A DNA stretch of 16,532 bases from an uncultured Rhodocyclaceae bacterium (GTDB lineage: Bacteria; Pseudomonadota; Gammaproteobacteria; Burkholderiales; Rhodocyclaceae): NCBI GenBank assembly GCA_900549295.1, contig URNG01000073.1:1-16532 (forward strand), read 5' to 3'. The notes under the pieces were generated by a model. The model was given only the letters and a program-made list of their open reading frames with translations. It was not told the origin of the DNA and searched no databases. Numbering within the stretch: the stretch's first letter is position 1; each line of letters starts with the position of its first letter. Made by a program: the position numbers and the translations under genes. Positions 6,292-13,049 of the stretch are shown piece after piece.

Positions 6292-7239
6292 ATGAGTACT
6301 TTTGCAACAGGCCCGATGTGGGCGGGGTTCATCGTTTTCGTGCTGGCGATGCTGGCGCTCGATCTGTTCGTTTTCGGCGGCCGCAAGGCGCATCGCGTGC
6401 CGGTGCGCGAGGCGCTGGCCTGGGTGCTGGCCTGGGCGGCTCTGGCGCTGGCCTTTGCCGGGCTGCTCTGGTGGTATCTGAACGATACCCAGGGGGCCGA
6501 GGTGGCGCGCACCAAGAGCCTGGAATTTCTGGCCGGTTACCTGATCGAGCAGTCGTTGTCGGTGGATAACATGTTCGTTTTCGTGATGGTCTTCACCTAC
6601 TTCGCCGTGCCGCCGGAGATGCAGCGCCGCGTGCTGCTCTACGGCGTGCTCGGGGCCATCGTCATGCGCGCCGGCATGATTCTCGCCGGGGTCTGGCTGG
6701 TGCAGCAGTTCGCCTGGATTCTGTACGTGTTCGGCGCCTTCCTCGTCGTCACCGGCATCAAGATGCTGATCTTCGCCGAAGCCGAGCCCGATCTCGAACA
6801 AAACCCGTTGCTGCGCTGGCTGCGCGGCCATCTGCGCATCACGCCGGATTTCCACGGCGAACGCTTTTTCGTCCGCAAGGAAGGGCTGCTCTGGGCGACG
6901 CCGATGTTCCTGGTGCTGATCCTGATCGAAGCAAGCGACGTGGTGTTCGCGGTGGACAGCATTCCGGCCATTTTCGCGGTGACGACCGATCCCTTCATCG
7001 TGTTTACCTCCAATATCTTCGCCATCATGGGCCTGCGCGCCCTGTACTTCCTGCTGGCCGACATGGCCGAGCGTTTCCATCTGCTCAAATACGGGCTGTC
7101 GCTGGTGCTGATCTTCATCGGCGGCAAGATGCTGGCGATGCCATGGTTCCACCTGCCGGTGCAGTGGTCCTTGTCGGTCGTCGCCGCCATCATCGCGATT
7201 TCCATCGCGGCCAGCCTGGCGCTGTCGCGCAAGGCGTGA
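6292..7239 (+). CDS. TerC/Alx-family integral membrane protein
   Basis: A 315-residue protein with about eight to nine hydrophobic segments and the TerC family's acidic membrane motifs: LALDLFVFGG with Asp24, LIEQSLSVDNMFVF with Glu86 and Asp92, and LIEASDVVFAVDSIPA with Glu213, Asp216 and Asp222. Family members act in metal-ion homeostasis; Alx of E. coli is linked to manganese export and alkaline pH, and TerC to tellurite resistance and metalation of exported proteins. Length and motif order fit the Alx type. ATG 6292 is chosen because the family N-terminus (MW.GF..FV..LA.DLF) starts there, although an in-frame ATG occurs upstream and the Shine-Dalgarno is weak. It heads a plus-strand cluster, with the YjiK-like gene starting 4 bp after its stop codon. 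Confidence 0.9.
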   Translation: MSTFATGPMWAGFIVFVLAMLALDLFVFGGRKAHRVPVREALAWVLAWAALALAFAGLLWWYLNDTQGAEVARTKSLEFLAGYLIEQSLSVDNMFVFVMVFTYFAVPPEMQRRVLLYGVLGAIVMRAGMILAGVWLVQQFAWILYVFGAFLVVTGIKMLIFAEAEPDLEQNPLLRWLRGHLRITPDFHGERFFVRKEGLLWATPMFLVLILIEASDVVFAVDSIPAIFAVTTDPFIVFTSNIFAIMGLRALYFLLADMAERFHLLKYGLSLVLIFIGGKMLAMPWFHLPVQWSLSVVAAIIAISIAASLALSRKA

Positions 7240-7243
7240 GTCC

Positions 7244-8176
7244 ATGCGGCGCGGGAAAATCCTGAAAAAAGCGGCGCTTGCCCTGGGGATCGCGGCGCTC
7301 GTGCTGGTCGCCGGCGTGCTTGTCCACTACAAGCTGCCGACGATTGCCTGGTACTGGGTAAAAACCCAGGCCAGCGCCGACGAAGCGCGCCAGCGGGGGC
7401 TGTGGTTGCCCGCCTACCGGGTGAGCGTCGAAGCCCGGCCGATTGCCGAGGTGCGCAACAATCTTTCCGGGCTGACCTTCAACCGGGACAGCGGTACCCT
7501 GTTCGCGGTTGTCAACCAGCCGGCGCAGATCGTCGAACTGGATACCAAAGGCCGCCTGCTGCGGCGCGTGGCGGTCGCGGGCGCGGATGATCTGGAAGGC
7601 ATCAGCTACGTGCATGGCGGGGTGTTCATCCTGGCCGACGAGCGCAAGCATCACCTGTACCGTGTCACGCTCGACGCCCGGCAAACCGGGGTCGATCTGG
7701 CGCAGGCCGTCCGCTTCGAGCTGGAGGTCGACCCGCCCGGCGGTAATCGCGGCCTGGAAGGCTTGTCGTGGGACGAGAAGAATCAGCGCCTGTTCGTCGT
7801 CAAGGAGAAAAACCCGCTGCGCGTCCTGGCCGTTTCCGGGCAGTCCATCCTGCAGCAAGAGGCGGGGAGCGAACTGCGCGTCGCCGAATGGCGGCCGGTG
7901 CCGGAAAGCGCGCTGTTCGTGAAGGATTTGTCCTCGCTCACCGTGCACGAAGAAAGCGGCAACCTGCTTCTGTTGAGCGACGAATCCGCCCTGGTGGCGG
8001 AGTACGACATCGAGGGGCGGCTGTTGAGCATGTTGCCCATGTGGCCGGGGCTGCACGGCTTGCAGGGGCGCATTCCGCGCGCCGAAGGCATCGCCATCGG
8101 GCCTGACGGCAGCTTGTACATCGTTTCCGAACCCAATCTGTTCTATCGTTTCGAACGGACAGCCGCGCCGCGATGA
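7244..8176 (+). CDS. YjiK/SdiA-regulated-family membrane-anchored beta-propeller
   Basis: The 310-residue protein has a basic start (MRRGKILKK) and one hydrophobic anchor (about residues 9-28), then an extracytoplasmic domain. Motifs fit the SdiA-regulated (YjiK) family: RNNLSGLTFNRDSGTLFAVVNQP, DLEGISYVHGGVFILADERKH, RGLEGLSWDEKNQRLFVVKEKNP, KDLSSLTVHEESGNLLLLSDES and AEGIAIGPDGSLYIVSEPN. These are successive blades of a beta-propeller, each with a hydrophobic-Gly-hydrophobic and aromatic pattern. The biochemical role of the family is not established. The gene starts 4 bp after terC, so the two are very likely co-transcribed and perhaps functionally linked in envelope stress. Confidence 0.85.
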   Translation: MRRGKILKKAALALGIAALVLVAGVLVHYKLPTIAWYWVKTQASADEARQRGLWLPAYRVSVEARPIAEVRNNLSGLTFNRDSGTLFAVVNQPAQIVELDTKGRLLRRVAVAGADDLEGISYVHGGVFILADERKHHLYRVTLDARQTGVDLAQAVRFELEVDPPGGNRGLEGLSWDEKNQRLFVVKEKNPLRVLAVSGQSILQQEAGSELRVAEWRPVPESALFVKDLSSLTVHEESGNLLLLSDESALVAEYDIEGRLLSMLPMWPGLHGLQGRIPRAEGIAIGPDGSLYIVSEPNLFYRFERTAAPR

Positions 8177-8234
8177 AACCTGCACCAATCGACCGCTTTC
8201 TCGTTTTTTCCAGAACACCGACAGGAGATGACTC

Positions 8235-8729
8235 ATGAATACGCCCTTGCCGCAACACCGCGCGCGCGATGCCGATGGCCGTCTGGTCGGACTGGTGTTC
8301 GACAGCGCGCCGCCGCCGGCCAATGCGGAAAATGCCTGGCTGCTGGCGGTTGACCGTTCCGACCACGCCCTGCGCGCCGCCGCCGCAGTGCTGCGTCTGG
8401 CGCAGATTGCCGGGCGCGAGGTGGCGCTGCATCTCATCAACGTGCAGCCCTGGCTTTCCCGCGAGGCCGCCGAGCACACGCTGGCGCAGCGGGCGCTGGA
8501 AGATACGGCGCGGGTGCGCGCGCTGCTTGCCGAAAGCGGCGCGGCGTGGCGGCTGCACGTCGAGATGGGGGAGGCGGCGGAATCCATCCTCGCCGCCATC
8601 GAGCGCCTGCGCCCGCAGGGTGCGGTGCTTGGCCGGCGCGGGCTGAACGCGGCGCAGAGCCTGCTGCTCGGCTCGGTCACCCAAAAAGTGCTGCAACATT
8701 CGCCGGCGCCGGTGCTGGTCGTGCCGTAA
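8235..8729 (+). CDS. Universal stress protein (UspA family)
   Basis: The 164-residue protein has a UspA fold pattern: a first strand LLAVDRSDHA with the nucleotide-binding Asp near residue 40, an alternating helix/strand body (VALHLINVQPW), and the ATP-binding signature G-x2-G-x9-G-S at residues 133-147 (GRRGLNAAQSLLLGS). It ends in the usual VTQKVLQHSPAPVLVVP. ATP-binding Usps act in the cytoplasm in stress survival. A short N-terminal extension of about 30 residues precedes the domain. Start ATG 8235 has an excellent AGGAGATG ribosome site. It follows the YjiK-like gene by 58 bp. Confidence 0.93.
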   Translation: MNTPLPQHRARDADGRLVGLVFDSAPPPANAENAWLLAVDRSDHALRAAAAVLRLAQIAGREVALHLINVQPWLSREAAEHTLAQRALEDTARVRALLAESGAAWRLHVEMGEAAESILAAIERLRPQGAVLGRRGLNAAQSLLLGSVTQKVLQHSPAPVLVVP

Positions 8730-8808
8730 TCAAATTGCCGGGCCGGCCCGGTTGCCGTGCTTTCTGCCCCGATGCGCGGGCGCGTTTCATTTTTGCGGAG
8801 TGTCTTTC

Positions 8809-9801
8809 ATGGCGGGTGCCAGTTTGTTTGCATTGCTCGACGATATCGCGGCCATCCTCGACGACGTGGCCGTGATGACCAAGGTGGCGGCGAAGAAAAG
8901 CGCCGCCGTGGCCGACGACGTGGCGGCCATGACCAAGATCGCCACCAAGAAAACGGCGGGCGTCCTGGGCGACGATCTGGCGCTCAACGCCCAGCAGGTC
9001 GCTGGCGTGCGCGCCGACCGCGAGCTGCCCGTGGTCTGGGCGGTCGCCAGGGGATCGCTGGTGAACAAGGCGATTCTGGTTCCCGCCGCGCTGGCGATCA
9101 GCGTGTTCCTGCCGGCGCTGATTACGCCGCTGCTGATGATCGGCGGCGCGTACCTGTGCTTCGAGGGGGTGGAAAAACTGGCCCACCGGTTTCTGCACGA
9201 CGCCGCCGGGGAGGCCGAGGAGCACGTCTCGCACGCGCAGGCCAATGCGGATGCCGCGGTCGATCTGGTGGCGCTCGAACGGAACAAGATCAAGGGCGCG
9301 ATACGCACCGATTTCATCCTTTCCGCCGAAATCATCGTCATCGCCCTCGGCACGGTGGCCGGCGCGCCGCTGCCGCAACAGGCCGCCGTGCTGGTGGGAA
9401 TCGCGCTGCTCATGACGGTGGGGGTCTATGGCCTGGTGGGCGGCATCGTCAAGCTCGACGATCTGGGGCTGTGGCTGAGCCGCAAACGCAGTGCGCTGGC
9501 GCAGTCCCTCGGGCGCGGACTGCTGACGGCGGCTCCCTGGCTGATGAAGTTTCTCTCCGTGGCCGGCACCGCCGCCATGTTCCTGGTCGGCGGCGGCATT
9601 CTGGTGCATGGCCTGCCCTTCCTGCATCACGCCGTCGAGGCGGCGGGCGCTGCGGTGGCCGGGGGATCGCTGGGCGGGCTGTGGCAGGCGCTGGTCACCA
9701 ACGGCCTCAATGCGCTGATCGGCATTCTTGCCGGGGCGGTGGTATTGGGTGGGGTGATGCGGGTGTCGAGACTGCGGCAAGCGCGGTCGGCCGGGGGGTG
9801 A
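8809..9801 (+). CDS. YedI/DUF808 family inner-membrane protein
   Basis: The 330-residue protein starts MAGASLFALLDDIAAILDDVAVMTK, the typical YedI/DUF808 N-terminus. It contains a near-repeat (DDVAVMTKVAAKKSAA and DDVAAMTKIATKKTAG) and then GDDLALNAQQV, also typical of the family. About six hydrophobic segments follow, with PLLMIGGAYLCFEGVEKL near residue 110 and LVGGIVKLDDLGLWL further on. The function of the family is not established; it is an inner-membrane protein. Start ATG 8809 is preceded by GGAG. It closes the plus-strand stress cluster, 79 bp after the Usp gene. Confidence 0.92.
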   Translation: MAGASLFALLDDIAAILDDVAVMTKVAAKKSAAVADDVAAMTKIATKKTAGVLGDDLALNAQQVAGVRADRELPVVWAVARGSLVNKAILVPAALAISVFLPALITPLLMIGGAYLCFEGVEKLAHRFLHDAAGEAEEHVSHAQANADAAVDLVALERNKIKGAIRTDFILSAEIIVIALGTVAGAPLPQQAAVLVGIALLMTVGVYGLVGGIVKLDDLGLWLSRKRSALAQSLGRGLLTAAPWLMKFLSVAGTAAMFLVGGGILVHGLPFLHHAVEAAGAAVAGGSLGGLWQALVTNGLNALIGILAGAVVLGGVMRVSRLRQARSAGG

Positions 9802-9846
9802 TGCCGACGGGTGGTTTTGGCGTCGCTTTCCGCTGCAGGGGGTATT

Positions 9847-10153
9847 GGATTTTGTCGGGGGAGGCGGGATTGGCGTTTTGCCGGTTGTTCGTTCGCGGGT
9901 GTTGTTTTACCGTTGTTTTCCGCGCTGCGGCGCGTCTTACTTTTTCTTGCTTCGCCAAGAAAAAGTAAGCAAAAAGAAGGCGACCCCCGTGGTCGACGCC
10001 CCGCTGCGCGGGGTGCCTTGCGCTACTCGGCGGTCCGGGCGGCTGGCTAAACTCGCCGCTGCGCGACTCAGACATAGCCAGCCGAAGGCCCCCGGCCCGC
10101 CTGCGTTGCTCAGCGTCTTCCAAGGGGAAGGGGAAAGGCACTCCGGAATGGGC
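9847..10153 (+). repeat. Dispersed repeat unit, copy A
   Basis: This about 307-bp segment is the inverted homologue of 10351-10653, aligning along most of its length. Shared blocks include GGGATTGGCG, GTTGTTCGTTCG, TTGTTTTACCG, TTTTCCGCGCTGCGGCGCG, CTGCGTTGCTC and GGAAGGGGAAA. It contains a perfect hairpin: a 14-bp stem, 9936-9949 against 9956-9969, with the 6-nt loop CTTCGC, followed by AAAAAGAAGGCGACCCC. Overlapping open frames in this stretch have no ribosome sites and are Arg/Pro-rich, so I call no gene. Similar GCTTCGCC-loop sequences are, from memory, widespread in GC-rich proteobacteria and are often mis-annotated as small proteins. Confidence 0.85.
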
Positions 10154-10350
10154 GGCAGCCTGAAAATGAGGCACCGCGAATGTGCTGGGAATTTGGGTTT
10201 CTGAGTTTTGAGCAACCGCTAAAAACCAACTCTGCCTCACATCCCTTTGCCTCGTATCCACACCGGAGAGATTCCAGGATGTCGAGCCATCGCAAAACCC
10301 CGGTCTCGCTTCACGTCCATACGGGAAGAAGCCAGAATTCCCGACCGCTA
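10154..10350. other. Spacer between inverted repeat copies
   Basis: About 197 bp flanked by the two inverted repeat copies. It is less GC-rich than the surroundings and holds no supportable gene, promoter or transposase fragment. I see no homology between its two halves. Confidence 0.6.
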
Positions 10351-10653
10351 CCCGAATCCGGATGGTTTTCCCCTTCCCCCTTGAGAGGTGCCGAGCAACG
10401 CAGGGTTTCGCGGAAAAAGGGCAAGCATGTCTGAGGGGCAAAGCCCCGAGTTTGCGCCGCCCCCGCGAAACCCGAGTAGCGCAGGGGAGCCCCGCAGGGG
10501 CCACCGACCCGGGGTCGCCTTTTCTTTGGCTACTTTCTTTTGGCGAAGCAAAAGAAAGTACGCCCGCGCCGCAGCGCGGAAAACAGCGGTAAAACAATAC
10601 CCCCGAACGAACAAGCGACAAACCGCCAATCCCGCTCTCCCCCAATAAAATCC
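10351..10653 (-). repeat. Dispersed repeat unit, copy B (inverted)
   Basis: The second copy, in opposite orientation to 9847-10153. Its hairpin has a 12-bp perfect stem (10531-10542 against 10549-10560) with loop GCGAAG, the complement of the loop in copy A. The stem sequence differs from copy A at several positions, yet both arms changed together, so pairing is preserved. The outer end (GGATTTTATTGGGGGAGAGC on the minus strand) matches the outer end of copy A and abuts the terminator of the cytochrome operon. Confidence 0.85.
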
Positions 10654-10660
10654 GATAAAC

Positions 10661-10699
10661 AAAAAAACGCCCCGCGCGAACAGGGCATTGGCGCGGAGC
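10661..10699 (-). terminator. Intrinsic terminator of the tsdA-cytochrome operon
   Basis: On the minus strand a 9-bp GC-rich stem (GCTCCGCGC at 10699-10691 with GCGCGGGGC at 10677-10669, one G-T pair, 13-nt loop) is followed by G and seven T. It lies about 30 bp past the stop codon of the tetraheme cytochrome gene. Confidence 0.88.
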
Positions 10700-10730
10700 G
10701 TGCCGGGGGGACGGCAAAAAAGGGTGTCTT

Positions 10731-11351
10731 TTACTCTTCTTCCTCTTCCTCGTATTCGGCGGGAAGCAGGTGGGCGATGCCCTTGTGGCAGTCGATGCAG
10801 GTCTTGCCGGCTTCCATTGCCCGGGTGTGGTTGCGGCGGGCGATGGGTTTCTGGCGTTCCAGTTCCATGGCGTCGAAGTTGTGGCAGTTGCGGCATTCGC
10901 GCGAGCCGCTTTCCTTCATCCGCTGCCATTCGTTCGTCGCCAATTGCATGCGCTTGGCTTCGAATTTTTCCGGCGTGTCGATGCTGCCGGTGATCTTGCC
11001 CCAGACCTCGAACGCGGCCTTGGCCTTGCGCGCCATCTTGTGCGTCCAGTCCTTCGGGACGTGGCAGTCGGAGCAGACGGCGCGCACGCCGGTGCGGTTG
11101 GCGTAGTGGATGGTTTCCTTGTATTCCTGGAACACCGTGTCACGCATTTCGTGGCAGGAGGTGCAGAATTCCAGGGTGTTGGTGGCGTCCATGACGGTGT
11201 TGAAACCGCCCCAGAACAGGATGCCGCTGATGAAGCCGGCGGATATCAGGGCCAGCAGGGAATAGCGGGCGCTTGGGCGGCGCAGGGTATGACAGAGGCG
11301 GCGGAGGAAGCCGCGGGTTTGCGTATCTTCGGGGGTATCTTCGGTGGACAT
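10731..11351 (-). CDS. NapC/NirT-type tetraheme cytochrome c (quinol dehydrogenase)
   Basis: The 206-residue protein has one N-terminal membrane anchor (about residues 30-50) and four CxxCH haem sites: CTSCH 63-67, CSDCH 93-97, CRNCH 153-157 and CIDCH 185-189. Spare His residues that can serve as distal ligands include His82, His104, His175 and His194. This is the NapC/NirT/NrfH architecture, which takes electrons from membrane quinol and passes them to periplasmic reductases. The C-terminus is an unusual run of six Glu after AEY. As last gene of the operon it most simply feeds the monoheme cytochrome and TsdA, favouring the reductive direction. No strong Shine-Dalgarno is visible before ATG 11351. 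It is not the napC of a nap operon: no napA or napB is nearby. Confidence 0.92.
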   Translation of the reverse strand: MSTEDTPEDTQTRGFLRRLCHTLRRPSARYSLLALISAGFISGILFWGGFNTVMDATNTLEFCTSCHEMRDTVFQEYKETIHYANRTGVRAVCSDCHVPKDWTHKMARKAKAAFEVWGKITGSIDTPEKFEAKRMQLATNEWQRMKESGSRECRNCHNFDAMELERQKPIARRNHTRAMEAGKTCIDCHKGIAHLLPAEYEEEEEE

Positions 11352-11369
11352 GATGGCGTCGGTGCGGTG

Positions 11370-11404
11370 AAAAGGCCCGGCGAGGCGGTTTGCCCCGGCG
11401 GGCC
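11370..11404 (-). terminator. Hairpin with T-tract between the cytochrome genes (attenuator-like)
   Basis: On the minus strand a 13-position stem with one mismatch and one G-T pair (11404-11392 with 11386-11374, 5-nt loop) is followed directly by TTTTC. It lies 18 bp upstream of the tetraheme cytochrome start. It may terminate part of the transcripts or stabilise the upstream mRNA. Confidence 0.6.
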
Positions 11405-11471
11405 GTTGAAACGAGCGGGTGGGTCGGCCTGGGAGAGGGCGTCGCTGGCTCGGCGGGAGAAAAATCGGCGA

Positions 11472-11816
11472 TCAGCGCGAGAGAATCCAGCGCACCAGAT
11501 TGCGCTGGCGGGCCTCGTCCTTGGTCTTGATGACCTTGTGCTCTTCTTCGTGACCGTCCTCGAACTTCACTTTCGGGCTGGTGTTGATGTGCTTCAGGAG
11601 TTTTTCCTCGGCATCGGCCTGGCCCTTGTACTTGGCGGCGACCGATTTGTAGGCGGGCGCGTCCTTCACCTTGTCTACGGCGTGGCACTTCAGGCAGCCG
11701 TTCTGGCGGGCCAGGGTTTCAGCCGCGGCGGCGTCGACTTCCTGGGCGGCGGCGCTGGCTGCGCCGAGCGCCGAGCAGAGCAGGGCGACGGAGAATGGAA
11801 TGGACAGCTTGTTCAT
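11472..11816 (-). CDS. Periplasmic monoheme cytochrome c without Met ligand
   Basis: A 114-residue precursor with a Sec signal (MNKLSIPFSVALLCSALGAASAAA, cleavage likely after residue 24). A class I-like core follows: LARQNGCLKCHAVD with CxxCH at 41-45, and APAYKSVAAKYKGQADAEEKL as in c551/c552-type proteins. The usual distal Met near the C-terminus is absent; the only Met is the start. The expected region reads EDGHEEEHKVI, so His89 or His93 (or His76) may be the sixth ligand, implying a lower potential than Met-ligated relatives. The last helix (ARQRNLVRWILSR) is normal for the class. ATG 11816 is preceded by GGAAAA; longer in-frame starts lack a signal peptide. It is likely the carrier between the NapC-like protein and TsdA. 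Confidence 0.9.
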   Translation of the reverse strand: MNKLSIPFSVALLCSALGAASAAAQEVDAAAAETLARQNGCLKCHAVDKVKDAPAYKSVAAKYKGQADAEEKLLKHINTSPKVKFEDGHEEEHKVIKTKDEARQRNLVRWILSR

Positions 11817-11828
11817 TTGTTTTTCCAG

Positions 11829-11882
11829 AAAAAGGGTGCCGTGGCACGGCATGGATCGAGAGGTGGGGGGCCGTGCCACGGC
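11829..11882 (-). terminator. Hairpin between tsdA and the monoheme cytochrome gene
   Basis: A perfect 13-bp inverted repeat (GCCGTGGCACGGC at 11838-11850 and its complement at 11870-11882, 19-nt loop) is followed on the minus strand by ACCCTTTTTC. Each arm is itself palindromic around one central base, so two small hairpins are an alternative fold. It lies between the tsdA stop and the next ribosome site and may act as a leaky terminator or mRNA stabiliser. Confidence 0.65.
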
Positions 11883-11910
11883 GGAGGACAAGGGTGTTGC
11901 AGGCGGCGGT

Positions 11911-12903
11911 TTACTTCTTGCCGGCCTGCATCTTTTCCTTCAGCGCCTTCATCTTTTCCACCAGCGGCGGGAAGGGGCCGTACTTGTGCTGGTCGGGGCT
12001 GACGCCTTCGAGGTAGGGCGGGAAGGAGGCGTCGACCGGCTTGTTGAAGCGGGCCGGGAAGTCCTTGCTCAGATCGAGCGTGCGTGGGGCCGGGCGCGGC
12101 TGCGAGACGACGTAGGCGGCCACGTCGTAAGCCTCGTCATCGGTCAGCTTGCCATCGACCATGTTGTGCTTGATGAAGCGGGTGGCGAACACCAGGCGGT
12201 TCATGCCGGCGCCGGTGTTGAAGCTGTCCGGCCCCCACAGCGGCGGCGAATCGTAGCCTTCGCGGTCGCCGGCCTTGCCGATACGTTCGCCCTGGCCGTC
12301 GGCGCCGTGGCACTTGACGCAGCGCTTGGCGTAAACCTGTTCACCGGCGACCGGATCGGCACGGCGGTTCGGCATCTTCATCGGTTTCATGCCCTGGCCC
12401 TTGATTTCGGCCCCGATGGGGATGCCGCGCGACAGGAAGTGCATGTAGGCGACGTAAGCCTTCATTTCGCGGGATTCGAGCGGCAGGGGATCGCCCGCCA
12501 TGCTGCGCTGCATGCAGCCGTTGACGCGCTCCTCGACCGTGCTGATGTCGTGCTCGCGGCCGCGGTATTGCGGGAAGCTGGCCGGAACGCCCACCCAGGG
12601 AATGCCCCAGGCCAGCGTCGCGCCTTCCTGGTGGCAGGAGGCGCAGGCGAGGTTGTTGCCGGCGTAGCGCATCTTCGGATCGGCGACTTCGGGGCCGATG
12701 TGCTTGTAGGTTTCGATGGTCAGCGCGCGGCCGTAGCGCACCAGCTTGCCGTACATGTCGTCGGGCAGGCTGTCCACGTCGGGGACCTGCCAGGTTTCGA
12801 GGTCGATGACGGTCTTGGCGGCTTCCCCGGCGGCAATGGCCGGGGCCGGGCCGAGCAGGCCGGCAGCGGCGAGCAAGGCGATGGTCAGCTTGAGTTTGTG
12901 CAT
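11911..12903 (-). CDS. tsdA: Diheme thiosulfate dehydrogenase / tetrathionate reductase TsdA
   Basis: TsdA interconverts two thiosulfate and one tetrathionate in the periplasm. The 330-residue precursor has a Sec signal (cleavage about residue 25) and two cytochrome domains. Haem 1 is at CASCH 87-91, in the family context NNLACASCHQEGAT. RVNGCMQRSMAG supplies Cys130, placed like the unusual Cys haem ligand of TsdA and SoxA-like proteins and the mark of the active site. Haem 2 is at CVKCH 195-199; Met234, Lys245 or Met248 in GMNRLVFATRFIKHNM are candidate distal ligands. ATG 12903 has a GGGAG ribosome site. Direction cannot be read from sequence: Allochromatium TsdA works mainly as an oxidase, Campylobacter TsdA also as a reductase. 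The following NapC-like gene and the upstream TtrSR-like genes favour tetrathionate reduction. Confidence 0.9.
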   Translation of the reverse strand: MHKLKLTIALLAAAGLLGPAPAIAAGEAAKTVIDLETWQVPDVDSLPDDMYGKLVRYGRALTIETYKHIGPEVADPKMRYAGNNLACASCHQEGATLAWGIPWVGVPASFPQYRGREHDISTVEERVNGCMQRSMAGDPLPLESREMKAYVAYMHFLSRGIPIGAEIKGQGMKPMKMPNRRADPVAGEQVYAKRCVKCHGADGQGERIGKAGDREGYDSPPLWGPDSFNTGAGMNRLVFATRFIKHNMVDGKLTDDEAYDVAAYVVSQPRPAPRTLDLSKDFPARFNKPVDASFPPYLEGVSPDQHKYGPFPPLVEKMKALKEKMQAGKK

Positions 12904-12923
12904 TTTTCCGCTCCCTTTTTGTG

Positions 12924-12944
12924 TTGGTACGCCTATTGGTACGC
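12924..12944 (-). repeat. Tandem 9-mer repeat in the tsdA leader
   Basis: On the minus strand GCGTACCAA occurs twice with a 3-bp gap (12-bp period), just upstream of the tsdA ribosome site. It could be a regulator half-site pair or part of a leader RNA structure. It may also be chance. Confidence 0.5.
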
Positions 12945-12998
12945 GGCCAGTCTAGGTGGGAGCGTTGCGGCAAACCATCCGGGAAAAGGGTGAGCGGC

Positions 12999-13016
12999 AT
13001 AGCCGATAAAGGCTAT
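12999..13016. promoter_or_regulatory. Inverted repeat, candidate TtrR operator upstream of tsdA
   Basis: ATAGCC-GATAAA-GGCTAT is a perfect 6-bp inverted repeat with a 6-bp spacer, centred about 105 bp upstream of the tsdA ATG and just after the ttrR gene. No T-tract follows it on either side, so it is not an obvious terminator. No strong -35/-10 pair is visible in this gap, as expected for an activator-dependent promoter. Confidence 0.4.
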
Positions 13017-13049
13017 TGCGCCAGCAGGGTTTTTCCGTCGCGGCGTTTT

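Noticed and set aside
9707..10929. Several open frames across the inverted repeats
   Set aside because: They cross the repeats and hairpins, are Arg/Pro/Ser-rich, lack ribosome sites and resemble the spurious small proteins often annotated in such repeats.
11671..12993. Plus-strand open frame opposite tsdA and the monoheme cytochrome gene
   Set aside because: The minus strand carries clear CxxCH sites and signal peptides; the plus frame is compositional noise.
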